In this document: positions 29,858-36,845 of the stretch, piece by piece | Layout of the letters: the number at the start of each line of letters is the position of its first letter | Position numbering within the stretch: position 1 is the stretch's first letter | Origin: Microbacterium testaceum | Lineage (GTDB): Bacteria > Actinomycetota > Actinomycetes > Actinomycetales > Microbacteriaceae | Length of the DNA: 42,635 nucleotides | Reading direction: 5' to 3' | NCBI RefSeq assembly: GCF_003075375.1 | Contig: NZ_QDFT01000028.1 | Location: forward strand, 1-42,635 | Notes under the pieces: model-generated | Told to the model about the DNA's origin: nothing | What the model saw: the letters and a program-made list of their open reading frames with translations, nothing else | The model's database searches: none | Program-made: the position numbers and the translations under genes

Positions 29858-31075
29858 ATGTCCGTTCTCCTTCGACGCGTCCTCGCGCGCGTCCTGCTGT
29901 TCGCCGCCGCCCTCGCGGCTCTGGTCTCGCTGGCCGCACCCGCCGCCGCGCACGGCTTCCAGTCGGTGGTGTACGCCGACCTGGCCGGTGACGGCCCGGG
30001 CGTCGTGCGGGCGCAGCTGCAGCTCGAGTACGACCTGCTCGTGGTCTCGGCGGCCGACGCCGAGCGCGACGACCCGCTCTACCAGGACGGCACGGCCGCC
30101 TTCGATGACGGCGATGCCGACGCGCAGGCCGCGGCCCTCGTCGCCCACCGCAACACCGTCGCCGCCTATGTGGGAGAGCGGTTCCGCGTCGCCGGGGCCG
30201 GAGAACCGTGCGCTCCCACGATGGCCGATAACGTGACCATGACCTGGCAGGACGGCGCGCCCTACGCCGTCGTGACGGTGGACTACGCCTGCGGCCCGAC
30301 CGAGAACGGTCACGAGGTCACCGCCGGGCTGTTCGCCGACGACGAGGGGTTCGTGAAGGACACCAAGACGATCCTCACGTACGCCCTGGATCTGCACGAG
30401 GGCAGCACGGTCCTGGATGCCGAGCACCCGGCGTTCACGACCGCGCAGACGCCGCTCGAGCGCTTCTGGGAGTTCTTCCGCCTCGGCGCCGAGCACCTGC
30501 TTACCGGGATCGACCACATCCTGTTCCTGCTCGCCCTGATCGTGGGCTCGCGCCGGCTGCGCGAGGTGGTCATCGCCGCGACGACGTTCACCGTCGCGCA
30601 CTCGGTGACGTTCATCCTCGCCGCCACGGGCGTGGTGGCCGCGCCGCCCGAGGTCGTCGAGCCGACCATCGCCCTCTCGATCGCGGTCGTCGGCGCGTGG
30701 TACCTCTGGCGGCTGTGGCGCGGCGGCCGGGTCGACCAGGACCTGTCCCACGCGCACGGCTTCCTGCGCCTGGATCGCGCGGGGTGGCTGCGCGTAGGCG
30801 TCGTGTTCCTCTTCGGTCTGGTGCACGGCCTCGGCTTCGCCTCGGCGCTCGGGATCGACGAGCCCTGGTCGTGGACCCTGTTGTGGTCGCTGCTGGTGTT
30901 CAACGTCGGCATCGAGGCCGTGCAGATCGGCATCATCGTCGTCGTCTTCCCGCTGCTCGTGCTGCTGCGCCGTCGCGCACCCCGCATCGGCATGTGGGCG
31001 AGCGCGCTGCTCGCCGTCGCGGTGACCCTCGCCGGCCTGGTCTGGTTCGTGCAGCGGGTGCTCGGCATCGAGTGA
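29858..31075 (+). CDS. HupE/UreJ-family membrane protein with outer domain
   Basis: This is a 405-residue protein starting at ATG 29858. A signal peptide ends at AAPAAAHG, leaving a histidine near the mature N-terminus. Residues ~33-205 form an extracytoplasmic beta-rich domain. Residues ~205-400 contain six or seven membrane helices with the HupE/UreJ_2 signatures: EHLLTGIDHILFLLALI (Glu212, His213, Asp219, His220), TVAHSVTFILA (His248), LVHGLGFASAL (His323) and FNVGIEAVQI. These conserved His/Asp/Glu residues in helices fit metal (nickel or cobalt) movement in the characterised relatives. Placement before a metallophosphatase gene suggests a role in metal or phosphate supply at the cell surface (inference). 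Confidence 0.9.
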   Translation: MSVLLRRVLARVLLFAAALAALVSLAAPAAAHGFQSVVYADLAGDGPGVVRAQLQLEYDLLVVSAADAERDDPLYQDGTAAFDDGDADAQAAALVAHRNTVAAYVGERFRVAGAGEPCAPTMADNVTMTWQDGAPYAVVTVDYACGPTENGHEVTAGLFADDEGFVKDTKTILTYALDLHEGSTVLDAEHPAFTTAQTPLERFWEFFRLGAEHLLTGIDHILFLLALIVGSRRLREVVIAATTFTVAHSVTFILAATGVVAAPPEVVEPTIALSIAVVGAWYLWRLWRGGRVDQDLSHAHGFLRLDRAGWLRVGVVFLFGLVHGLGFASALGIDEPWSWTLLWSLLVFNVGIEAVQIGIIVVVFPLLVLLRRRAPRIGMWASALLAVAVTLAGLVWFVQRVLGIE

Positions 31076-31100
31076 ACGTGTTGGCCCTCCCGATACGTGT

Positions 31101-31134
31101 GCTGGGTCAACCATTCACGCGGATGTCACCCAGC
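31101..31134. promoter_or_regulatory. inverted repeat with PHO-box-like units upstream of the phosphatase gene
   Basis: Perfect 7-bp arms GCTGGGT and ACCCAGC (31101-31107 and 31128-31134) enclose 20 bases. Two 11-bp units starting at 31113 and 31124 read ATTCACG and TGTCACC in their first seven bases, each 5/7 to GTTCACC. The element may be a weak terminator for the HupE-like gene, a PhoP site, or both. The two readings overlap and cannot be separated by eye. Confidence 0.35.
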
Positions 31135-31203
31135 GGGCGGAGCGTGGGGAGCGCTCGCGACCGGCGGGCCTGCATCACGACCCTCCCCAAAGAACGGACA
31201 CCC

Positions 31204-33195
31204 ATGTTCCTCATCGCATCGACGGAGCACGCCGCGCGCACGCGTCGCCGTGTCTCGTGGATCGCAACCGCCGCGATCGGCGCGTCGCTCGTGCTCTCGG
31301 GCACCGCGGCCGTCCCGGCGGCGATGGCCGACACCACGGCCACCCTCTCCGGCGTCATCCTCGGCGTCGGGGCGGACGAGACCCAGCGCATCGTCACCTG
31401 GTACTCCTCGGCCGACACCGCCCAGACGGTCCAGGTCGCCCCGACTTCGACCCTCGTGAACGGCCAGTTCCCCGCGTCGGCCACGACGTTCTCGGCATCC
31501 GGAACCGCCAACATCGCCTCGAGCGGCGGCTTCAACCGGCACGCGACGATCACCGGCCTTGCCGAGAACACGGCGTACTCGTACCGCGTCGGCTCCGAGG
31601 GCAACTGGTCGTCGACCTCTGCCTTCACGACGCAGTCGTTCGAGGGCGACTACGACTTCCTCTTCTTCGGAGACCCGCAGATCGGTGCGTCCGGCGACCT
31701 GGCCAAGGACCAGGCCGGCTGGCAGGAGACGATGAACGTGGCCGTCGGGGCCAACCCCCACGCCGAACTGCTCGTCTCGGGCGGTGACCAGGTCGAGACC
31801 GCCAACACCGAGGCCCAGTGGAACGCGTTCCTCGCGCCCGACCAGCTGCGCCAGTACCCGTGGGTCGCCACGATCGGCAACCACGACGTGGGCGGCAAGG
31901 CCTACGAGCAGCACCTCTACACGCCCAACACCGACCGCTCGGGCGCCTACTACCGCAAGGGCTCGGGCAGCACCGGCACTGAGTCGGGCGGCGACTACTG
32001 GTTCATGTACAAGGACGTCCTGTACATCGACCTCAACAGCAACAGCTACGCCACCTCGCAGGGCGGTGGCGGTGACGAGGCGCACATCGCCTACGTGACC
32101 GACGTCGTCAACAAGCACGGGGCGGATGCCAAGTACACCGTCCTCGTCTACCACCACGCGATCTACTCGCCGGCGGATCACGCGAAGGATGCCGACAACA
32201 AGGTGCGCCGCGTCGACTTCCCGACGGCGTTCTCGAAGCTCGGTGTCGACCTGGTGCTCCAGGGCCACGACCACAGCTACTCGCGCTCGTACGAGATCAA
32301 GAACGGCGCCAAGGCCAACCCCGACGAGAAGCCCGGCCAGGACGAGGTCTTCGAGGGCCCCGGCGGTGTGGTCTACGTGACCGCGAACACGGCATCCGGT
32401 TCGAAGTACTACGACATCACCGCCCCCGACAACAGCGGGACGAGCGGTGCCGGGAACGGTGCCGACCCGCTCAACCCGGCCAACTACTGGTACAACTCCG
32501 TGCAGAACCAGGAGCACGTGCGCTCGTACGTCAAGGTCCAGGTCAAGAAGGACCAGCTGGTCGTGCAGAACATCCGCTCCGGAACCTGCGACGCGCCCAA
32601 CGCGGCCGTCGAGCTGAAGAAGGTGCTGTGGTGCGGTCCCGAGAACGGCGCGAAGCCGGCCGAGGCCGTGGGCACGATCCAGGACGAGGTCACCATCCAT
32701 CCCAACCACGGCGACGGCCAGGACATCCAGGTCGACGTCCCCACCGGCGCGCCCGGTGAGTTCGGGTGGACCATCAACGGTCACAACGGACTGGTCGACC
32801 TCGGCACGGCCGAGGAGAAGAACCTGCAGTACTTCGAGGCCACCGGACAGATCAACCCGATCACCGTGACCGACACCCGCCGCAGCAAGGCCGCCTGGTC
32901 GGTCTCGGCGTCGGTGGGCGACTTCGTCGACAACGGCAAGACGTTCAAGGGTTCGTTCCTCGGCTGGGTGCCCAAGGTCGTCACCCCGGGCGCCGGGGCC
33001 GTCGCGGGTGCCGCGGTCGGCTCGGGCTACGACGGCGGCGACGGTCTGGCCGTCTCGCGGGTGCTCGGTTCGGCCCCCGCGGGCCACGACCGCAGCGCCG
33101 GTGTCGTCGGCGCCGACCTCGACCTGAAGGTCCCCAACTCGATCGACAAGGGAAGCTACCGCGCGACCCTGACCCTCACCGCGCTGGCCGGCTGA
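31204..33195 (+). CDS. secreted purple-acid-phosphatase-like enzyme with WxL-like C-terminus
   Basis: This is a 663-residue protein starting at ATG 31204, with a long signal peptide cleaved near AMA-DTT (~42). Residues ~45-145 form the Fn3-like N-terminal domain of purple acid phosphatases. Residues ~150-400 form the metallophosphoesterase with all metal ligands visible: FGDPQ (Asp157), GGD (Asp195), GNHD (Asn226, His227), YHH (His317/318) and GHDH (His355, His357). Residues ~495-663 are a beta-rich domain with AAWSVSASVGDF, LGWVPKVVTPGAG and a final GSYRATLTLTAL. This resembles WxL surface-binding domains of Gram-positive bacteria. It probably releases phosphate from organic esters while attached noncovalently to the wall. 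A DUF916 gene follows after a hairpin. Confidence 0.9.
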   Translation: MFLIASTEHAARTRRRVSWIATAAIGASLVLSGTAAVPAAMADTTATLSGVILGVGADETQRIVTWYSSADTAQTVQVAPTSTLVNGQFPASATTFSASGTANIASSGGFNRHATITGLAENTAYSYRVGSEGNWSSTSAFTTQSFEGDYDFLFFGDPQIGASGDLAKDQAGWQETMNVAVGANPHAELLVSGGDQVETANTEAQWNAFLAPDQLRQYPWVATIGNHDVGGKAYEQHLYTPNTDRSGAYYRKGSGSTGTESGGDYWFMYKDVLYIDLNSNSYATSQGGGGDEAHIAYVTDVVNKHGADAKYTVLVYHHAIYSPADHAKDADNKVRRVDFPTAFSKLGVDLVLQGHDHSYSRSYEIKNGAKANPDEKPGQDEVFEGPGGVVYVTANTASGSKYYDITAPDNSGTSGAGNGADPLNPANYWYNSVQNQEHVRSYVKVQVKKDQLVVQNIRSGTCDAPNAAVELKKVLWCGPENGAKPAEAVGTIQDEVTIHPNHGDGQDIQVDVPTGAPGEFGWTINGHNGLVDLGTAEEKNLQYFEATGQINPITVTDTRRSKAAWSVSASVGDFVDNGKTFKGSFLGWVPKVVTPGAGAVAGAAVGSGYDGGDGLAVSRVLGSAPAGHDRSAGVVGADLDLKVPNSIDKGSYRATLTLTALAG

Positions 33196-33206
33196 CCAGC
33201 GAACCG

Positions 33207-33237
33207 CGCCGGCGGGGAGCGCTGCTCCCCGCCGGCG
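33207..33237 (+). terminator. intercistronic hairpin between phosphatase and DUF916 genes
   Basis: A perfect 14-bp stem, CGCCGGCGGGGAGC and GCTCCCCGCCGGCG with a 3-base loop, lies 11 bases after the phosphatase stop and 20 bases before the next ATG. As the next gene follows directly with its own ribosome site, it is likely a partial terminator setting the ratio of the two products. Confidence 0.8.
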
Positions 33238-33257
33238 TCCACCCGAAGGACCCCACC

Positions 33258-34325
33258 ATGATCCGCATCCCCCTCCTCGAGCGCGTCGGCGCCGTCGTGC
33301 TCGCCGCCGCCGTCGGCGCGGCCGGTCTTCTCTCCGCCGCCCCCGCGCAGGCCGCGACCGACGATGTCACCTGGACCGTGCGCACCGCCTCGAACGCCCT
33401 CGGCGACGACCGCACGAACTACGCCTACACGCTCAACCCCGGCGCGCACCTCGACGACGGGATCGTCGTGGCCAACCGCGGCACCGAGCCCGTCGAGCTC
33501 GAGGTCTACGCGGCCGACGGGTACACCACCTCGACCGGCGCCCTCGATCTGAAGGTTGCCGGCGAGCAGTCCGTGGGCGTCGGCGCCTGGGTCTCGGTGC
33601 CGCAGACGCATGTCAGCGTCGCGGCCGGTCAGACCGTCGAGGTGCCCTTCTCGGTCGACGTCCCCGCGAACGCCACCCCCGGCGACTACGCGGGCGGAGT
33701 CGTGACCTCGCTCACCGTCGCCGACACCAGCGCCAACGTCAACGTCGACCGGCGCCTCGGCATCCGTACCGGCATCCGCGTCGGGGGCGATCTCGCCCCG
33801 GCGCTCGCCATCGACGACCTCGCCGTGCGGTGGGACGGCGGTGTCATCCCGTTCCTGTTCGGCGACGCCACGGTGCACTACCGACTGCACAACACCGGCA
33901 ACGTCTCGCTCAGCGCCGACGAGACCGACGCCGTCACCGGGCCCTTCGGCGCGGCTCGCGCCGAGGCGACGCCCGAGGCGGCCGCGCCGACGCTGCTGCC
34001 CGGCGACGCGTGGGAGCGCGACGTGCGCCTGCCCGCCGTCGCCGCGATGGGCGTGCTGTTCGCCTCGGTCACGGCCACGCCCGTGGTGACGGATGCCGCC
34101 GGCTCCACCTCGACCCTCGACCCGCTCGTCGCCTCGACGATGGGCTGGGCGGTTCCCTGGCCGCTCCTGCTGGTCGTGGCCCTCATCGTCGCCGCCGTCG
34201 TCTTCGGACCCCGGCTGCTGGTGAATCGCCGCCGCCGTCGTCAGCAGGCCGAGGACGCCCGCGTCGCCGCCGCGGTCGAGCGCACGCTCGCGGAGCAGCA
34301 TCGCGAGCGGGCGCTCGTCGACTGA
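33258..34325 (+). CDS. DUF916-type (WxL partner) membrane-anchored surface protein
   Basis: This is a 355-residue protein starting at ATG 33258 after GAAGGA. A signal peptide (ends APAQAAT) leads to two beta-sandwich domains. Residues ~35-155 match the DUF916/WxL peptidoglycan-binding domain (YAYTLNPGAHLDDGIVVANR, VPFSVDVPANATPGDYAGGV). Residues ~165-275 are a second Ig-like domain (VHYRLHNTGNVSLSADE, comparable to DUF3324). A membrane helix at ~298-321 and a basic cytoplasmic tail follow. In Firmicutes such proteins scaffold WxL-domain proteins at the wall. Here the partner is probably the upstream phosphatase with its WxL-like tail. Confidence 0.88.
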   Translation: MIRIPLLERVGAVVLAAAVGAAGLLSAAPAQAATDDVTWTVRTASNALGDDRTNYAYTLNPGAHLDDGIVVANRGTEPVELEVYAADGYTTSTGALDLKVAGEQSVGVGAWVSVPQTHVSVAAGQTVEVPFSVDVPANATPGDYAGGVVTSLTVADTSANVNVDRRLGIRTGIRVGGDLAPALAIDDLAVRWDGGVIPFLFGDATVHYRLHNTGNVSLSADETDAVTGPFGAARAEATPEAAAPTLLPGDAWERDVRLPAVAAMGVLFASVTATPVVTDAAGSTSTLDPLVASTMGWAVPWPLLLVVALIVAAVVFGPRLLVNRRRRRQQAEDARVAAAVERTLAEQHRERALVD

Positions 34326-34368
34326 TTCGTCATCGAGGTTCCCCGGGAGCCGCCCAGGCACCGAGGAA

Positions 34369-34374
34369 TAGACT
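34369..34374 (+). promoter_or_regulatory. -10 element of the membrane-protein pair
   Basis: TAGACT within GAATAGACT lies 34 bases before the GTG at 34409, giving a leader of about 28 bases. No good -35 is visible. Confidence 0.45.
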
Positions 34375-34408
34375 GGATGCCATCGACACCGTCTCTCGGG
34401 GACCCTCC

Positions 34409-35041
34409 GTGACCACTCCCTCCGCCGCACGCTCCTTCGACGCCCGCCACCTCCAACTGGCGCGCGCGCTCTTCGCCGCGCTCGCGGCCGTCATGGTCAC
34501 GTTCTCGTCCGACCACTCGGCCCCGCTGGGCCTGGGCGTCTTCAGCGGTTTCGCGCTCGCGACGGGCCTGGTGTTCGCTCTCGCGGCCTGGCTCATCGCC
34601 CCGCGCGGCGAGCGGACGATCCCGGTGCTGCTGGCGTCGGTGTCGCTGCTGGCCGGATTGCTTGCGAGCGTCGCGTCCTGGCGCACCACCGGCATGTTCT
34701 TCGGCCTGGTGATCTCGTGGGCGATCCTGACGGGACTCATCGAGCTGATCGGTGCGCTGCGCGACCGCAGAGCGGGACGCACCGCCGGCGCGCGGGACGG
34801 CGTGCTCATCGGCATCCTGAGCCTGGTCCTGGGTGCGGTGCTGCTGCTCACCCCGGCGCAGTACGCCCTCAATTACGACATCACCGGCGCGGGTTCGTTC
34901 ACGCTGACCGGGATCACCATCGCCGTGGGACTCTTCGGCGGGTACGCGGCGGTCGTCGCCGTGTTCCTCGCGATCGCCGGCTTCTCGCCGCGCCGCCCCG
35001 AGCCCGTTCCGGCCGTACCCTCCGAGGAGGCCGCGTCATGA
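34409..35041 (+). CDS. polytopic membrane protein of unknown function
   Basis: This is a 210-residue protein. GTG 34409 is chosen because it follows a probable -10/leader; an out-of-frame ATG at 34376 does not fit. Six hydrophobic helices are visible (~15-33, ~40-63, ~70-90, ~95-115, ~130-150, ~165-192), resembling DUF308/HdeD-like proteins, but without a diagnostic motif. The stop overlaps the next start (ATGA at 35038-35041), so the two form a coupled pair. Confidence 0.75.
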   Translation: MTTPSAARSFDARHLQLARALFAALAAVMVTFSSDHSAPLGLGVFSGFALATGLVFALAAWLIAPRGERTIPVLLASVSLLAGLLASVASWRTTGMFFGLVISWAILTGLIELIGALRDRRAGRTAGARDGVLIGILSLVLGAVLLLTPAQYALNYDITGAGSFTLTGITIAVGLFGGYAAVVAVFLAIAGFSPRRPEPVPAVPSEEAAS

Positions 35042-35424
35042 CCGACAAGCCCACCACCCGCCGCGACCTGATGAAGCCCGTCCAGCTTCTCGGCCTGGCC
35101 TTCGGCGCCGCCCTGTTCGCGGGGTTCATCACGCTCATGTCGATGGGGTTCTTCCAGGCCCGACCGGCGGATCAGATCCAGCGCGCCCTCGTCGTGGGCC
35201 TCGTCGCCGCCGGCGCGACGTTCATCGTCGTGCTCGTGAGCGTCTCGCTCATGCTGCTCGCCGTCGACCCCGCCAAGGTCACCAAGACGGTCGACCGTCC
35301 GCTGCTCCTGCCCAAGGAGGCACCGGATGCCACGAACCCCGGCGCGGGTGCCGAGGCTTCGGCGCCGTCGGAGCGTGCGGTCCCGCCGCGGGCCGACGAC
35401 ACGGGCAGCGCTCCGCGCTCCTGA
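35038..35424 (+). CDS. two-helix membrane protein with disordered tail
   Basis: This is a 128-residue protein. ATG 35038 follows GAGGAGG and overlaps the stop of the preceding gene. A basic N-terminus (MTDKPTTRRDLMKPVQ) precedes helices at ~18-40 and ~50-75 (ALVVGLVAAGATFIVVLVSV). The last ~45 residues are Pro/Ala/Glu-rich and probably cytoplasmic and disordered. No family is recognised. It probably forms a complex with its coupled partner (inference from coupling only). Confidence 0.75.
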   Translation: MTDKPTTRRDLMKPVQLLGLAFGAALFAGFITLMSMGFFQARPADQIQRALVVGLVAAGATFIVVLVSVSLMLLAVDPAKVTKTVDRPLLLPKEAPDATNPGAGAEASAPSERAVPPRADDTGSAPRS

Positions 35425-35549
35425 CCCCGTCCGCGGGGTCTGTCCTCGCGGTCGAGCCCCGACCGGACCGTTGCGGGACGCCGCTTTTCCGCCCGCGCGC
35501 TTATCGGCGCGTCTGCGTTGACCCGGCCCTCGTCCCGATTATGGCGACG

Positions 35550-35604
35550 CATGTCCCACATTTTGCGGTTCGGGGCGGCCCTGAGTCGCCAAAAATGGGA
35601 CATG
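35550..35604. repeat. CATGTCCCA inverted repeat in a convergent spacer
   Basis: CATGTCCCA (35550-35558) and TGGGACATG (35596-35604) are perfect complements. Inner stretches CATTTTGCG and CGCCAAAAA extend the stem imperfectly, and GGCGAC (35543) and GTCGCC (35585) provide an alternative pairing. It lies between convergent genes and may act as a bidirectional terminator. It differs from the GAGTGTCCA family, though both contain TGTCC. Confidence 0.7.
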
Positions 35605-35634
35605 GGGATGCTGCCCACCCCGCGGGTCGACCCG

Positions 35635-36675
35635 TCAGGCCCGCCGCGGGTCGATCATCGTCATGCCGGCCGGTGACGCCGTGTCCATCGTCGCCAGCAT
35701 CGCTGCCGCCTCGCCCAGCCCGACGACCCGTTCGATCAGCTCCTGCGGGCGCAGCGCCCCGCTCTCGATGAGCGACAGCATCTCGGGGTAGTCGACCGCG
35801 GCCATGCCGTGGCTGCCGAGCAGGTCGAGCTCCCACGCGATCACCCGTGCCATCGGCATCGACGTCATACCGTCGTCCGTCGGCAGCAGGCCGATCTGCA
35901 CGTGACGGCCGCGGCGCCGCAGGCTCAGCACGGCGTCGCGCGCGGTCTGGGCGCTGCCCACGGCATCCACCGAGACATGGCTTCCGCCGCCGGTGATCTC
36001 GTGCACTGCGGCCGGGACGTCCGTGTCGCCGGCCCGCAGCGTGTGCTCCGCGCCCAGGCGGCGGGCCGCCTCGAGGGCGGCGGGCGTGCGGTCGACCACG
36101 ATCACCCGTGCCCCGATGGCAACCCCGATCATCACGGCGCTCAGGCCCACGCCTCCGGCCCCGACGACCGTGATCCACTCGCCGGCCTGCACGCGCGCGC
36201 GGCCGGTCAGGGCGCGGTACGCGGTGGCGAAGCGGCATCCGAGGGCCGCCGCCGCCTCGAACGAGACGTCGTCGGGGATGCGTACGACGTTCGTGTCGGC
36301 CGCGCGCAGCACCACCCGCTCGGCGAAGCTGCCCCACTGCGTGAAACCGGGCTGCTGCTGGTCGGGGCACACCTGGGCGTTCCCGCTGCGGCACCACTCG
36401 CAGTCTCCGCAGCCCATTACGAAGGGCACGGTGACGCGGTCTCCGACGTTCCAGCGCTCCACGCCGTCGCCGACCTCGACGATGACGCCGGCCAGCTCGT
36501 GCCCCGGGACGTGCGGCAGGGCGACGTCGTCGTGTCCCACCCAGGCGTGCCAGTCGCTCTTGCACAGACCCGTGGCGTGCACCTCGACCACGACGCCGCC
36601 GGCGGGAGCGGCGGGCTCGGCGACCTCGCGGACCTCGAGGGGTTCGGCCAGGGCATCCATGATCATCGCGCGCAT
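35635..36675 (-). CDS. zinc-dependent alcohol dehydrogenase (MDR family)
   Basis: This is a 346-residue medium-chain dehydrogenase. ATG 36675 is chosen (MRAMIMDALAEPLEVREV, a typical family start); ATG 36684 and 36666 are alternatives. Catalytic zinc ligands Cys38 (GLCKSD) and His59-Glu60 (GHE) are present. The four structural zinc cysteines Cys89, 92, 95 and 103 lie in the CGDCEWC...VC segment. The Rossmann motif VGAGGVG is at ~171-177, followed by the aspartate of VIVVDRT, which favours NAD over NADP. The substrate is not known. The promoter side abuts hairpin-repeat copy 5 and a G-rich octamer array. Confidence 0.92.
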   Translation of the reverse strand: MRAMIMDALAEPLEVREVAEPAAPAGGVVVEVHATGLCKSDWHAWVGHDDVALPHVPGHELAGVIVEVGDGVERWNVGDRVTVPFVMGCGDCEWCRSGNAQVCPDQQQPGFTQWGSFAERVVLRAADTNVVRIPDDVSFEAAAALGCRFATAYRALTGRARVQAGEWITVVGAGGVGLSAVMIGVAIGARVIVVDRTPAALEAARRLGAEHTLRAGDTDVPAAVHEITGGGSHVSVDAVGSAQTARDAVLSLRRRGRHVQIGLLPTDDGMTSMPMARVIAWELDLLGSHGMAAVDYPEMLSLIESGALRPQELIERVVGLGEAAAMLATMDTASPAGMTMIDPRRA

Positions 36676-36703
36676 GGCATCCATTCTCGCGGGGTCAGCG
36701 CAC

Positions 36704-36769
36704 CCGTCGAGTGTCCACGACACGCCGCTCGGGCGCGCCGTGGTGCGGCACGTCCTGGACACTCGACGG
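36704..36769. repeat. GAGTGTCCA hairpin repeat, copy 5
   Basis: This 66-bp palindrome has the longest outer stem: the left arm CCGTCGAGTGTCCACGACAC continues into GCCGC, and the right arm complements it with a few mismatches. Unlike copies 1-3 it sits between genes of the same direction, just upstream of the alcohol dehydrogenase. Confidence 0.9.
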
Positions 36770-36770
36770 C

Positions 36771-36834
36771 GGGGGTGCGGGGGTGCGGGGGCGCGGGGGT
36801 GCGGGGGCGCGGGGGTGCGGGGGCGCGGGGGAGC
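36771..36834. repeat. eight-copy G-rich octamer array (GGGGGYGC)
   Basis: Eight contiguous 8-bp units read GGGGGTGC, GGGGGTGC, GGGGGCGC, GGGGGTGC, GGGGGCGC, GGGGGTGC, GGGGGCGC and GGGGGAGC. The T and C variants mostly alternate, implying expansion of a 16-bp unit. Eight G5 runs on the plus strand could form G-quadruplexes. It ends 12 bases before the purB stop codon. Confidence 0.95.
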
Positions 36835-36845
36835 GGCCGGTCCGC

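Noticed and set aside
29735..31114. Minus-strand extension of the lipoprotein frame over the HupE-like gene
   Set aside because: The signal peptide and lipobox at 29734 define the true start; the extension is antisense to HupE motifs.
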